DNA of 64,000 nucleotides from Abelmoschus esculentus (GCA_035048815.1 JAUCBN010000018.1:14527001-14591000), one strand, 5' to 3'. Positions 23,934-37,069 are shown, numbered from the stretch's first letter. The notes: generated by a model not told the origin, from the sequence alone. Program-made: numbers and translations.

Positions 23934-25372
23934 ATGACAAGATTGCCTGTGGAAGAACACCTTAACAAGGCTTTTGGATGGGCAGCCAGAGACAGTTCTG
24001 GTGTTTTATCTCCCTTCAAGTTTTCCAGAAGGTTTTTTTTTTTTTTTATCACTAACCAATGTTTGAATCAGTTCTCTTGTTTAATCTTCCTTTTAAGGTG
24101 TTTTATTTGATGAATATTTGCACATGCAGGGCAACTGGAGAAAAGGATGTAACTTTCAAGGTGCTTTATTGTGGGATATGCCATTCGGATCTTCATATGG
24201 TCAAGAATGAATGGGGTTCTTCCGTTTATCCTTTTGTTCCGGGGTATGTTCTTCATCTGTTTGATGTTTTGGCTATTAATTTTCTGATCTTTATATACAT
24301 CAGATTTGAAGGATTCTTCTTGTTGGGTGCAGGCATGAGATTGTTGGTGAAGTGACCGAGGTGGGAAATAAGGTCCAAAACTTTAAAGTTGGGGATAGAG
24401 TGGGAGTTGGGTGCCTGGTCGGTTCATGTCGTTCCTGCGACAGCTGCAAAGACGATCTTGAGAATTACTGCCCCGAAATGTTACTTACCTATGGGGCAAA
24501 AAACAACGACGGAACTATGACATATGGAGGCTACTCCGACACCATGGTTGCTGATGAACATTTTATCATCCGCATACCTGATAACCTGCCGCTGGACGCA
24601 ACTGCTCCACTGCTCTGCGCTGGTATTACTGTGTATAGTCCACTGAGATATTATGGGCTGGATAAGCCTGGTTTGCATATTGGTGTGGTTGGACTGGGTG
24701 GACTGGGTCATGTTGCAGTGAAATTCGCCAATGCCATGGGAGTCAAAGTTACAGTGATTAGCACCTCTCCTAATAAAAAGATGGAAGTTTTGGAAAATCT
24801 TGGCGCAGATTCGTTTCTGGTTAGCCGAGACCAAAACCAGCTTCAGGTTTATATATATATATATTTCAATGAGTTAAGAGTTATCGGTACACAATTGTTC
24901 TAAATCCAATACTTTGTGTATAGGGTGCCATTGGCACATTGGACGGAATCATCGACACAGTATCAGCCGAACACCCTGTGCTGCCATTGCTTGGGCTGTT
25001 GAAATCCCACGGGAAACTTGTTCTTGTTGGTGCACCAGAGAAACCACTTGAGTTGCCTGCTTTTCCTTTGCTCCAAGGTAAGAATCTATTGTTCATATGT
25101 CTTCATAGAGTGATATATGGGATCCCCAATTCTTCATAAATATCTTAAATCTGAGTCATAATTTGGGTGCAAGGAGGAAACTGGTTGGAGGAAGCATGAT
25201 TGGAGGGATAAAGGAGACTCAAGAGATGATTGATTTCGCAGCCAAACATAACGTAAAACCAGACATCGAAGTCATATCAATGGAGTATGTGAACACTGCC
25301 ATGGAACGTCTTCTCAAAGCTGATGTCAAATACAGATTTGTGATCGACATTGGGAAAACTTTGAAGGCTTAG
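23934..25372 (+). CDS. Zinc alcohol dehydrogenase, cinnamyl-alcohol/mannitol/8-hydroxygeraniol dehydrogenase class
   Basis: Five exons: 23934-24031, 24130-24243, 24333-24846, 24924-25077 and 25173-25372. They give 359 residues, normal for this medium-chain dehydrogenase family. The start MTRLPVEEHLNKAFGWAARD matches the family N-terminus. Catalytic zinc ligands are C47 (in YCGICHSDLH), H72-E73 (GHEIVGEV) and C166 (LLCAGITVY). Structural zinc cysteines are C103, C106, C109 and C117. The nucleotide-binding glycines are GLGGLG (191-196), and the STS after the second strand suggests NADP(H). The enzyme is cytosolic and interconverts alcohols and aldehydes; the true substrate cannot be told from sequence. 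Introns 1-3 have GT-AG borders. Intron 4 has a good donor (GTAAGA), but the only in-frame acceptor (25171-25172) is AA. Using the AG one base downstream shifts the frame and stops within about nine codons. The gene may therefore be a recent pseudogene, or the base may be wrong. Confidence 0.93.
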
Positions 25373-25466
25373 GCCTCTGCTTGAAGATTTTGGTCACTGT
25401 TATTAGTTATGATGTTTCCCTAATATTGCCGAGGCAGACAACTATTATGTAACCGATAATCATTAA

Positions 25467-25472
25467 AATAAA
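25467..25472 (+). terminator. Polyadenylation signal AATAAA
   Basis: AATAAA lies 95 bp after the stop codon of the dehydrogenase gene, in a T- and A-rich 3' region. Confidence 0.6.
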
Positions 25473-25499
25473 GAAATTATTTGCATGCATTACGAGGTC

Positions 25500-26420
25500 T
25501 GTCTAGTCACGCTGTTAATCCATTTTTCATAATCTTTCCTAATTTTTTTCTAAGAAGAAAACCTCGGCTTTGTCACCCTTTTATCGTGTCGTCATTATGC
25601 TCCGATAATCTCTCCGGCCACTAGCTTTGCTGTTTCACTCGTTTCCTTTCTCTCTTCTTTTTCACGATCATCGTTAGTTTTTAAAATTAAAATAAAAATA
25701 AAATAATGATCAAATTAAAGGTTTAGAGTTATGGTAATAAAATTGTGGATTTAATTTTTTTAACTTATGAAATATAAGTGTAAAATTTAAATTATAAATA
25801 CAATTTATTAATTTTGAATTATTAAATTAAAACCTTTAAACTTTAAACTTAAAATATTTATGTATTTTTTTATTATCCGTAATTAAAATGTTTTTATATA
25901 TATTTTTTATTTTCCCTATCTATAACTAAAATGTTAAGATTTTTTTTACTATCTATATGTAAAATAATTATTTTTTATAAACTTATAAAATTATTAAGGA
26001 GACTCAAATTTTAATATTATCTAATACTCGGTTAAACTCGAATAATTTAACTAAAATGTTATGAATAATCAATTTTGGCATTGTTGTTCGTTGGGGTTGA
26101 CAGTATTAAGGATTGAGAAATTATATTGTGTTTAGTTTACTACATTAGTTATAGTTTTAATTAATAAAATTTATTTATAATATAATAATAAATGAAGTGA
26201 AATGTCTGTAAAAATAGAGACTTAAAAGAAGAGTTAGCTATAAATTAATAAAGATTTCTATTTTTTTTTTCTACAAAATTAATAAAAGTATTTAAGACAA
26301 TGTTATAAGCAAATGCATATATAAAAATTTATGGGAGCGTGATGCATGGACTATGAATATGTATGGGAGATGTATGTTGAAATGCATGAGAGCAAGTCTA
26401 CTGGACGAGAAATTATTATA
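25500..26420. other. Intergenic, nothing recognised
   Basis: A short CT-rich stretch (25600-25675) is followed by AT-rich sequence with no ORF or repeat pair. Confidence 0.45.
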
Positions 26421-26421
26421 T

Positions 26422-27143
26422 GTAGGAGTGTTTAAAAATATCTGATCTGAATGACTTGACTTGACTTGATTATTTGATTACTTGAACATAAATAATTGGC
26501 TAATTACTCAGCATTTTTTTGTTCGGGTCGGGGTCGGGTCCCAAAATTGTAAATTGTTTAGTACCCAATTTCTTTTTTATTATTTTAAATATAATTTTTT
26601 TAAACAAAATACACCTATATACACTATATTCCCAAATTAAACAACCTAATTTCAAAATTCTAATCCTCAAATTTTATTTTTAAAAAAGAATTAGGGACTC
26701 ATTATAAAAAAAAATTAAGATTCATTGTAAAATTATAAATTTAGTTTTTCGAGTTAACAAAATTCGAATTTTACTTATTTAGATATGCATTATTTTTCTA
26801 TGTACATTAACCAATACGAAAATCAATCAAGATTCTTTACTATTTAAATCTTTAATTTTTATATATTAAAATAAATTAAACTAATTAAAAATATTTAAAA
26901 AAATTACTTTAGACCTTATATTTTGTTTTGAATTAGATTATGTAATTTGAGTCTTAAAATTTATGTTTAGATTATGTAATTATGGTTGTAAAATTTTATA
27001 TTCCAATGTTGGATTATATAATTTAAACTTTTAAATTTATATATATTTTTCTAAGATTAAATTTAAAATTTATAAAAAAATTAAAAATCTAAATACTCGA
27101 ATACCTGGGTACTCGAATATCCGGATTTGAACACCCTTAAGTA
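26422..27143. mobile_element. Probable hAT-like MITE
   Basis: The left end GGAGTGTTTAAAAATATC and the right end ATTTGAACACCC form an imperfect inverted pair of the 'GGGTGTTCAAA' type frequent in plant hAT MITEs. Both subterminal parts contain words such as GTTCGGGTCGGGGTCGGGTC and GGTACTCGAATATCCGG. The flanks TATATGTA and TATATGGT are similar but not identical. Confidence 0.45.
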
Positions 27144-27609
27144 TATGGTTCCGGCTTACCATGCTATTTATGGTCTCACTTAATGAAATTTATCTATTTA
27201 ATGACATATAAGAAAGAAGTGAACATTTACCTTGAAAAAAAACATAAAAATTCACCTTTAAAAAATAAAAAAATATTATTAAATAAAAATATAAACAACG
27301 TGATAAATTAGACATATTTAATATTTTTTTTATTAAACACATTTTTTTCGGTGACATCAAATCAAATAATTTTATTATAACGTGTAAGGGTGAGAAAGAC
27401 ACATGGGTAGTCTTATATATATAAAATATGAAATACGAAAGGATGAAGCTATAATATTATGATATTACATTGTCTAGATTATTATATTTAATTAAAAATA
27501 AAAACATTCTTTCTTAATTATCTTTAATATATTTTTGTTTAATTATATTTAATTAAAATATTAAAAACATTTAAGCATAAAATTATTTTGATGGTTAATA
27601 AATAAAATG

Positions 27610-28204
27610 TACTATAGCCTAATGTAGGCACACGTTAAACAATCCAAAATCTTTTATAATTCAAAAAAAAGAAAATAAAAATTCCTACGAAGATAAATAT
27701 ATCAATAAAATTCAGAAGCTTCTTGAATCTCATTGTCTCTGTCCAAACGAGACGCATAAAGAAGGAAAAAGGAGTTGTAGACGATCCAAACGGACATGTA
27801 AAGAGTATCGCTATTTAGGATTAGTTTTATAGGCAAACAACCATCTACCGAGTGGGGATATAACTTTCCAAGTGACTACCGAAAAAACATAAATCAGAAA
27901 CTAACACCGATTGAATCTTTGTATGAACAACAATCGATTGCCAGGATATGCTGAAATATACCACAAAATAGATGAATCAAACCACAAAACAAAAACAAAA
28001 ATATGTCACAAAGACAGAAGAAAAACGTGTCACAAGGATAGAAAGAGCGTGCTATAAAAGCAGAGATTCTTATTAAAATTTAATATAAGAAAAATAATAG
28101 AATCATAGATCCGGTGGCCGACAACCAATATTAAGACTGATTGCCGACCACCGATCAAAGAGAGATCAAAATGAAGAACGATTAGGAGCGAAAGAATTTT
28201 GTAG
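27610..28204 (-). repeat. Poly(A)-tailed retroposon family B, copy 3 (both ends lost)
   Basis: Homologous to 22600-23160, for example GAGACGCATAA, AACAACCATC and AGGATATGCTGAAA. The T-run (tail) is missing, and at the other end the CACTA element starts at 28209, so the CACTA element probably inserted into or beside this copy. Confidence 0.65.
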
Positions 28205-28479
28205 AAAGCACTACACCAAACTTGATTTATAGCGACATTTTTGTGGCATTTTTTAAAAAATGCTTCAAACATTATACGTATCGCGGCGTTTACAAAAAGG
28301 TAACCTTAGTGGCGTTTTTAGGATAAACACCGCAATAGGTAGAGTTTTAGTGGCGTTTGATTTGAAAACGCCACAATAGATCTACTTTTAGTGACGTTTT
28401 ATTTTAAAAACGCCACGATAAAAAAGGATTAAAATAATAAAAACACGGTATAAATGGAAAAGGAAAGAAAAGCAAGAAA

Positions 28480-30520
28480 ATTAAATCGGGAGTCTAAAAC
28501 CTATTCAAATGCCAAAACCTATTTTCTATCAAACCAGTGTCGTCATCATTCTCCATGTCGTCGTCGTCGTCATTTTGATGATCACTCCGACAAGCTAAAG
28601 CAACCAAGATGAAACCCTCTTCCCCTTCTCCGTTTCTAACGGTTTGATTTGTAAAGAATAGGCTTAAAATGACACTTAAAAAAGCTCAATGGCTCAAACG
28701 TTGCAGGGGTCGAATCTGTGTTATCCATCGTTGCGTGATTTTAATTTCGAGATATGTCATTCTCTAATGCACGAACCATATTTTGACCGTTCGAATCACT
28801 AGTCAGAGACTCTGATCATCGAAAGTGTTCATGGTCGAATGGATAAGCTCCTCTTTTATGTTCCTTTCATTTAATTATTTTTATAATTTTCGTTTTTATT
28901 ATTTGTTCTTGCTGAAAAAGTAGTTAATTGTGATTTCACTGAGCTTTAATTACTTGTTCTTGTTTTCTCTATTTGGTTTCGAAATTTGAATCTATTTGCT
29001 TTCTATTTGGTTTTGAAAATTTTCCTTTACTGTGTCTTCGATGGTAAAGTTGTTTCTTTATATTTTTCATCTTTTTAAACTCCTTGTTATTTTTATTATA
29101 TCTTAATTGATTTTATCTTTTTATCACTATACTGACCGCTTATTGCCTTGCTTTAATGAGTTTTGTCTTTTATCATTATCTTTTGATGTCAACGTTGTTT
29201 TATTTTTTATTATAGCTTTAAAAATATAATTATTCTAGTTTTCTAGTAATTGTTAACGTATTATGTTATGCTTCCTCCGATTTTAAAGGAGAGAGGGATT
29301 GATGACAATTGCCATAGGCCGAACCAATATCCTGATAGATAGTCATTTCTTGTATTTCTTACTCTTTTAGGACATTTGACCTCTTTATTTTTTATTGGTT
29401 TTGTTCATTAATTGAATAAAAACTTAATGTACTATATCTTCATTAATCCTTATTTTTATGTGAAGGGTCAAACATAATGATCCAAGGAGAGAAAATGTTG
29501 TACATTATGTTAGTTAAAATTCTTTTTATTTGGGATAGCTAAGCTTACTAATTTAAGTGATTTGAGGTTCTGGATATTAAGCTTATTATGTTAGTTAAGA
29601 TTCTTTTTATTTGGTTTCACTGTCATCTTTTGGTATTTCAAAGATATAACTTAGTTTCTCCATGATAGACCACTCCATCAGAGAAGGTCACGAATCCATG
29701 CGACAGTTAAGGTTCCTAGTGTTATCGATGTCATCAATGGTTGTTCTCACATTCAAGATATTTACACCAAGTCGGTAAGAATAAACAATTTATATAACAT
29801 TATTCTCACAAACTATTTTTTTTTCCGCTCTCCATTATGATTTCACATACCTGCATCACATATGAGTTTCTCCTACATCTTATCAATTGATGTCTTCGAT
29901 CCCCTACTAATAACTAAATGAATACAGATGATGAACATCGAAAAAAAAGAGTAAGATTGGTCTAAAGAGAAAATTTAATAGTAGTGAGAGCTCAAATAGT
30001 AATGAAGAAATTTAATAGTAATGAAAGCAAGGATAGTATCTGAGGTTTCTTTTGCTGCTCTATAGGACCCCATGTTCATAGGATATCTAAGATTGTTAGA
30101 AATGTTTAGTATATGTGAATTTAAACTCTGTAACTATGAACTGAGATAAACAGTGAAATTATACATAAAAAGACGGTTGTTTTACTGTAATTTTTTTGTC
30201 TATTTGAAGATTCATATTATATATTCAAGCCAATGAAAAATCATAATAACTTTGAATCTAACACACACAACGGAACATTAATTGAATAGAGCTAATTAAT
30301 GTGTATTGTTATTTTTTACTGAAGTAGCTGCATGATTAAGACTGTATATTTTAGATTTATTTTTGGGATTTACATCTAATTTTAATTCATTATGTTTATA
30401 TCTTCCCTAAACTTATTCTTATAGATTTCAACTGTCCGGAAAAACTCCTATAAAAGGGGAGTATGGAGGCCTTGTGTGCACAAGTCTCATGAAGGTCTGA
30501 ATTTCTTGTCTGTTTAAAGT
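28480..30520 (+). other. Non-TE-like cargo of the CACTA element, possible captured gene fragment
   Basis: Between the subterminal repeats the sequence looks like a plant 5' leader plus introns. A CGTCGTCGTCGTC run and an ATG (28610, open for only 12 codons) are followed by T-rich intron-like tracts alternating with short GC-richer blocks (29275-29335, 29665-29780 and 30425-30500). The blocks have AG and GT at plausible positions. I do not recognise a protein. Gene capture by CACTA elements is known, but here it is inference only. Confidence 0.35.
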
Positions 30521-31030
30521 ATTTGTTATGTTCTTTATGCATATCCATGCTTTATGTTTATATGCATGACAACTCGAGTATTCTTTCGTTTGTTAAATAT
30601 CTTCATCAGATTAAGATTTGATTGTTCCTTTTGACTACAATAGATTTACCTGAATCAAATGATTATATATATATCGGGGCAAATGGAGGCTTAAATCTGT
30701 AGAGTACATCAATCGGTTCTATTTCTTATTAGTTTGTAATAAGTATTTGTGCTTTACTTCCGTGTTATAAAGCTTGTGTAATAAGTATTTATTTTCTTCT
30801 TTACAAGCTTGTGTATTTATTCATTATGATACATTTCATGTGATTTGGATGTTAATGTATCTATGTCAAGATGGTTGATGGATTATAAGTATTAGTTTTA
30901 TTCTTATTTTTATTTTTACAAAATGGTGTTATTGCAATGTTTGTATTGACAAATGTCGCTAAAGAACAATTTTATTATGGTGTTTGTCAAAGAATAATTT
31001 TATTGTGGCGTTTGTATTGACAAACGCCAC

Positions 31031-31912
31031 TGTTGACACTAAATTTTCACCATAATTTTTATTTTATTTATTTATTTTTTTCAATCCAATAAAATAATGG
31101 TTCATTTAATTTAAATGAGATCCATTTAGCCCATATAGAACCCCTAAATATTTATTATATCTTTATATGCAGCCAATTCTTAGGTTCTTATTTATTTTTT
31201 ATTTTTAATTTAATTTTTTTTTAAATTCTTAGGTTTAAAAATTGTTGCTATGATTATTAATTGTGTTAAAGCCTTTTGGGTTAGGTTCTTATTTACTTTA
31301 GTTAGAGACTTGTGAATATTGTAAATAAATTTTTCTTCACCAAAAATTAATAAAACACACTTAATTACATTTTAACTTTAGTAGGTAAAATTCACTTAGA
31401 TATTTTTTAGGTTAATTATCACTAATTTAGAATAAAACCTTCAACACACCTAATTTTCTTTGTTTTTTTGTGATTAAAAAGTGGAACTTAATTAGTGCGG
31501 TGTCTTACCAAAGGGAGGTAACAAGTTAGCGCCAGAAATGTTGGCGGTGATTAAAGTTTACTCTCATGGCGGTGAGACCGTTAAAATAGAATCAAATTCA
31601 TAAATGGACAATATTTTAAATTTTATACGAACTTGTAAATTCCAACTTTAAAACGTTTTGTAATCGGCTAGGTACCGATTTTTAGTCGTTGTGGGGGTGC
31701 TAATCCTTCCCTACACGTAACCTACTCCCGAACCCATTTTTGTGTTTTTCGTAGACCAAAATTATTGTTTTAATAAAACAAAAAATGATTTTATTAAAGT
31801 AACCCGTTTTTAGGTGATTCAATCACACCTTTAAAAAAGATTGGTAGCGACTCCGTTGTTTTTGTTTATTAAAGAAAAAATCATCGAACCGCTTGAAAAA
31901 GAGGTTGCAACA
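31031..31912 (+). repeat. 5' LTR, internally deleted (882 bp)
   Basis: Its first ~140 bp match 38819-38960 and its last ~715 bp match 40700-41418. The ~1.7 kb between them in the 3' LTR, including the TATA box region, is absent. The join lies at about 31172-31195. Confidence 0.88.
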
Positions 31913-32933
31913 GCTTGACAACTCTGTTGGAGATTTTTTTTTACAAAAAAGAGAGTCAAACCACAAGCCGATTACAATTTGTTTTAACGTTCCGAATTTG
32001 CAAGTTTATATAAAATTTAACTTAATTATCCATTTATGAATTTGATTTTATCTTACGCATTTAAGACTTATTTTCAAGCTCTATATTCGAGCTTTGTCCC
32101 GATCGTTTAAGTGGAGGGAACATGCTATTGCTCTCGTGAGAATTTAATTCTCCGCATGGGCCTAGTAAGTACCTTCGTGGCTCATATGTCCTAAGTCTTT
32201 GTAAGGATATTATCCTTCGCATAGACTTAGGAAAATGAGTCCTCATAAGTTGAACTTGATTCGTTGGAAGCCTATAATGGGTGAGAATCAGGGGCCTTGC
32301 TACCCTTAGTAAGGGACAACGAAGACAGCTTATGGACCTTTCTAGAACCAAACCATGTGTGTGAATCTAGAAGCCCACCCTATTAGAGCCATATGAAAAA
32401 CCTTAGAGTTAGAATTTGGTCAAAATAATTTCGTAAGAATAGTCAGTGGAGACATGTCCTGAAATGTTTGAATGCTGCCCAGTTATTATTCATACAATGA
32501 AATTATTTTGGACCTTTTAAGTTTTATTTCTGTACTAATTAATTTTCTTTTATTTGTTTCGCATATTTCGTTCTTTGCATCATCATATTAGAAGTGGTTA
32601 ATTCTCAAGGTATTTGCTCAAATAGAAAACAAGTTTTGAAAATAGATGGAAGGTACTTGAGAAAGGAAGAATAACATGGAAGAGTGCATCATTGGTCTGA
32701 GGTCAATCAACGTGAGTTTGCAGATAGTTTAACTATTGATCATATGATAGAGACATCGGAGGAAACCCACATCAGTGTCAAACAGAACAGGATACATGAG
32801 TTGAGAGAGACATGAGACCATATGGACTATGCCACTAAGAAATTATTCTTTGAAACTTATGGAGACATAGACTACTTGTTGTATGTGAAAGTAGACGAGC
32901 CTTTCCTTAAAGCTTTAGTTCAATTCTAGAATC

Positions 32934-34643
32934 TTGTGTATTTGCTTCAATTTCAATGCGGAGGACATGATGCCAACGTTCAAAGAATATTTTACATTGT
33001 TTAATCTGTGTAAGGTCAATAAGAACTGGGTTTATGCCAAACCACCCAAGAATAAGAATGCTCACCAAAGGCTCATGTCTTTTACCGGTATGAGTGATGG
33101 ATGTGTTAAAGGCCTGATACGAAAAAAGGAGGTAGCTTTTCTTTTCATTAGTCTCATATTCGAAACATAATCCATGATCATCCGGATGAAAAGAAAAGAG
33201 TAGATCTTTTAACCATAGCGATCTACGGCTTGGTCATATTTCCAAGGGTTCTCGGGTATATTGATGTGGCTTTATTAGAATCCTTTGAACAGTTGAAGAG
33301 GGGAGTTAACCCAGTACCAACAATACTAGCAGAGAACTTTATTTCTTTGAATGTATGTAGGAAATTAGAGGGTGTACGCTTTAGAGGATGTACTCCGTTG
33401 CTTCAAGTATGGGCTCTTAGTCATTTTTGGAAATGCCCAACGTTAACATTACCTAATAGTTCCTCTCCAAAATTTTCTCAGCTTCAAGAGTTTCTAGCCA
33501 AAGAATGACCAATATTTAAGAAGAATAAGTGGATTGACATATTTAGAGATCATCGTGATCAGGACATCGTGTGAGGGGTTCCTTGGATGGGTCATGTGAT
33601 GGTGTTGTACAAGTGTGGAGACTATAATCATCTGATGTTGTTAGGTTTATGGGGTGGAATTGGTTGCCCTCCTTTATTAGTTCCAAGACAGTATAGCTCA
33701 AGACAATTTGTCCCCTTCACTCAGGCCTTGATTCATCTGAATTCGAGTTTCAAGGGGAGTTCCGAGAAAAGATCCAAACTATCAATGATTCATGGAAGCA
33801 TTGCTATACCATGAAGGTAGATTATGATATTGAGCACATGCTTACCCCTGACTATGAAGTTTGGAGACGGTTAAGAGTAAACGATCATATTTTATTATCC
33901 ATTGGACCAAGCCTATAGAAGAGCACTTGAAGGTTGTCCCATCCGAAGCTGATGTTTTAAGAGCTAAAATAGAAAGAGCTAAGGCTAAGACAAAATCCCT
34001 ACAGGAACAACACACGAGAGACATGTACGAGGCAAGTTTGGATGTAAAAAAGCAAAAGGGGGAGACAAACCGAATACTAAAGTTATACAATAACTTGGAA
34101 GAGAAATTTGAGATTCAGAAAGTTGATTTCCTCAAGCTCCAAACAACAGTCCGAAATGCAGATCTGAGGAAGACCCCTGAGCAGTGAAAGCAAGAGATTG
34201 AGCAAACTGTATAAAATGAAAGAGAGCGTGGCATGAAGGAAATTGAAAAATAAAAACAAATGCTGATAAATGAGAAAAAGAAGGGAAAACAAGTCGACGG
34301 TAACAAACGAGTCCGCAAAGGAGAGAACAAGATTATATTTGCATGGAAGATAAAAACCAATGACAATAAAATCCGCATGGGAGAGTTGCAGTCTTTGTGT
34401 TATACAACCATTGAAAAGCTAAAGCAAAGCCAAACTGTCGTGGCTAAGCTGCAAGCCAAGGTAACAGACTTAAATCAATCTCTTCAAATGCTTCGAAACC
34501 GTCACACTTACACTGAGCTTCAGGCTAGCCAAAATGAGAATGAGATGCTGAAGAAGCAAGTAGAAGCTATGGAAAATAGTATTCAGGAGACCAAGACTCG
34601 TATGATTGATAGAGGAGATAAAAGAACTAGGCGCCCAAGTTGA
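32934..34643 (+). pseudogene. Retrotransposon gag-like protein with DUF7745 domain and coiled coil, frameshifted
   Basis: Fragments in different forward frames read in order as one protein. 32934-33170 gives MMPTFKEYFTLFNLCKV and WVYAKPPKN. 33230-33508 gives VIFPRVLGYIDVALLESFEQ, NPVPTILAENF, then LEGVRFRGCTPLLQVWALSH. 33587-33814 gives LLGLWGGIGCPPLLVPRQYS and SRQFVPFTQALIHLNSSF. These are the conserved stretches of the plant DUF7745 family, a large gag-associated protein of certain LTR elements. The C-terminal part (33861-34187 and 34260-34643) is a long charged coiled coil rich in K, E and Q. At least four frame changes or stops separate the pieces, so it is inactive. The N-terminus probably starts before 32700. 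Confidence 0.82.
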
Positions 34644-35319
34644 GATGTATTCATAGACTTATTAAACTTTTTTTTGTAATAAGGACCTTTGGCATTCAAT
34701 AAAAGCTTGTTTTATGAGCAACTATTTGTGGAATTGATGGCCCTTCGTTTGCATTCACGCACTTGCATTCATGCATTTGCATTTTGTTTGTTTTTTGTTT
34801 ATATTTTTTGTGTTTTTACATCATTGCATACATTCAAACATAATAAAAAATTAATCTAAAGAGAGAGTGAAGTTTTACAGAAGCACGATACAAAAGTAAT
34901 GGTCGTTGAAGATAAGTCAACAACTTTAGGAATACATGAGCTTATTGGATGTTGTTACCCAGATGACAATCATATTGAGGTTTTAGGACCCAAATAAAGA
35001 GATGGAATCAATGATTTGGTAGAGATTGCTTACACTTTTCTAAGAACTCAGAGGAACCTGTCCCGCTTAAACTAATGTTTCAATTTCACCTCGATAGAGC
35101 TTTATCCAGTGCCCTAATCCAAGGAATTGCTAATAATGAAGAAATCCAAGATTATAAGTTGTCTGACCTCGATGAAGTTGTTGATGAGGCCACAAATGAC
35201 AAGAAATGGAAAGATTGTTATCCTTAAAGCCTTTTAGGAAGGAAACATTCAGAGCGACAAAGATGTTAGAGACCTAAGCTTGCAAGCGATAGAAGCATGT
35301 CACTGATATGATCTTGAAT

Positions 35320-35470
35320 TGGCTCATCCTACAAGAAATGAAGCAGAAACACAATGGAAGCTTTCATCAATATGCACAATGGTTGCGAGAGACGACAACC
35401 CAAGTTTATCTTCCTCTATTGGATAATGAAATATCAAAGATGGGAAACTTAAGGAAGAAGAATACTATGT
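35320..35470 (+). pseudogene. Retrotransposon gag domain scrap
   Basis: EMKQKHNGSFHQYAQWLRET followed by TTQVYLPLLDNEISKM corresponds to the 'ESFREYAQRWREMAAQVQPPLTDREM' segment of plant Ty3/gypsy gag (Retrotran_gag family). Only about 50 codons are open. It lies downstream of the DUF7745 relic, as expected for such elements. Confidence 0.6.
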
Positions 35471-36199
35471 GTATCATATGACATTAATAACTTTGACAAC
35501 TGAATCTTTTTGCATCATAGAGGTTAAGCTTGATGGAATTCACTCATGTTAATGCTTAATAATTGGATAATAGAAGATTTTCCTAGTCAACGGTGGAGTT
35601 ACACCTAGAATAAACCCTTTTGCTCGTGAATATCAAAGATCTTTTTTAATAAGACTTTATGTTATTTTACTTGTTTTAAAGATGCATGTCCTTTATTTTT
35701 CATAAGTGGCAAACATTTCTTTCCTATTCATTTAGTTCATTTCTCTTCCAAAATAAACCCTTTTGGTAGAGCCTCTATTATTGATTGTATGAATGATTCT
35801 TGAATCTAATCCCAAGATAGAGGTCAAAAATGTGTGTTTAGGATTAATGGGGAAAATCTCATTTTGAGTGAATTTTCCTCTCAGATATTGTTGTTTAGGG
35901 TTTTTGAATAAAGTGATAGCTCTAAAACATCTACCAACTGAAGACTACTTCTCTTTGATGATATTTATGTATGAAATGATATTTGACATTCCTTCAGTTC
36001 CAATCTCAAATAAGAAAATAAAAAAAATCACTTGTTTTCCCCTTTGAGCCTAACATTTTTTTGTGTTTAAACCCTAACCGAGGATCACTCCCCATACTGG
36101 GAGCAAAGAGGATGAAAGCTTGTTTTTAAATGAGAAAAGAATTGTTAGATGAAAAAAGACAAAAAAAAGGAAAAAGCTGAAAAAACGAAGAAAATGAAA

Positions 36200-36485
36200 A
36201 AAAAAGAAAAAGAGATGAAAGCATGGAGCTTGCGCTAAATCTTTCAAATCTGGCATGTGCAAGAAAAAAAATAAACTCTAGGGTGAAACCCCAAAATGGG
36301 CAGTCTAGAGTGATCTTGAGAATATGAAAGCACGAAGCTTGCGCTAAATCCTTTAAATCGTGAAAGAAGATGAAATCATGAAGCTTACGCTGAATCCTTC
36401 AAATCAGGAATGTGTAAGAAAAAGAATAAATTCTAGGGTGAAAACCCAAAATGGTCAGTTTAGAGTGATCTTGAGAATAAGAAAA
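36200..36485 (+). repeat. Two-copy direct repeat, ~150 bp, purine-rich
   Basis: Two units share GAAAGCATGGAGCTTGCGCT, GTGCAAGAAAAA and CTAGGGTGAAACCCCAAAAT. They end in AGAGTGATCTTGAGAA. Such purine-rich repeats between pol and the 3' LTR are common in Tat-like elements. The ORF 36360-36599 crosses this repeat and is not taken as a gene. Confidence 0.7.
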
Positions 36486-37069
36486 CGAAGATTTCATCAA
36501 GAAAAGTTGATCCTTGGTTCATTCACCCTTGAATATATATTTGATCCTATGTATCCTTTCTTTTGCAACCATAACCTACCCTACATTACAAGCCTTTAAA
36601 GACCATTTGGATCAAACATGAATATTTGAGAAAAAAAGTTTGTTTTAAGAATACATTCCACCTAATTGAGTTAACCTTTCTTCAAGCACCACTGAACTTT
36701 TAATGTCTGATCGAGATTAGAAAAGTGGGAATATTGAAACATGGTGAGTTGGTGAGTTAAAGAGAGCCACTAAAATGGGACACTATCAGGTTGATGGATT
36801 CGTGAATCATTCATACTATGAATTTTGGGGCATCTACCTATGTTCTTTTTGTATTTGCCACGTCTTTCAAGTTTAGATTCTCATTTCTAGCCTTTATTCT
36901 CTTAAAAATCTTATTTCTAGCCTTTTTTTGCATCTTACGAGTAAAGTAACATAAATTCATGAAAGAATGTTTCTTGTTATTAATTTTGAGTCTAAGGACA
37001 ATTATTCAGCATAAAATACGCGTCTCAAGTGGAATAAGGGCAACATCGTTTTCAATATGTTTACAAGAA

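Noticed and set aside
24068..25096. Minus-strand ORFs across the dehydrogenase gene
   Set aside because: Shadows of real exons. The plus strand has zinc ligands, the nucleotide-binding motif and splice sites.
33842..34378. Overlapping minus-strand ORFs opposite the coiled-coil region
   Set aside because: They are reverse-frame shadows of the DUF7745/coiled-coil gag. The plus strand carries the recognisable domains.
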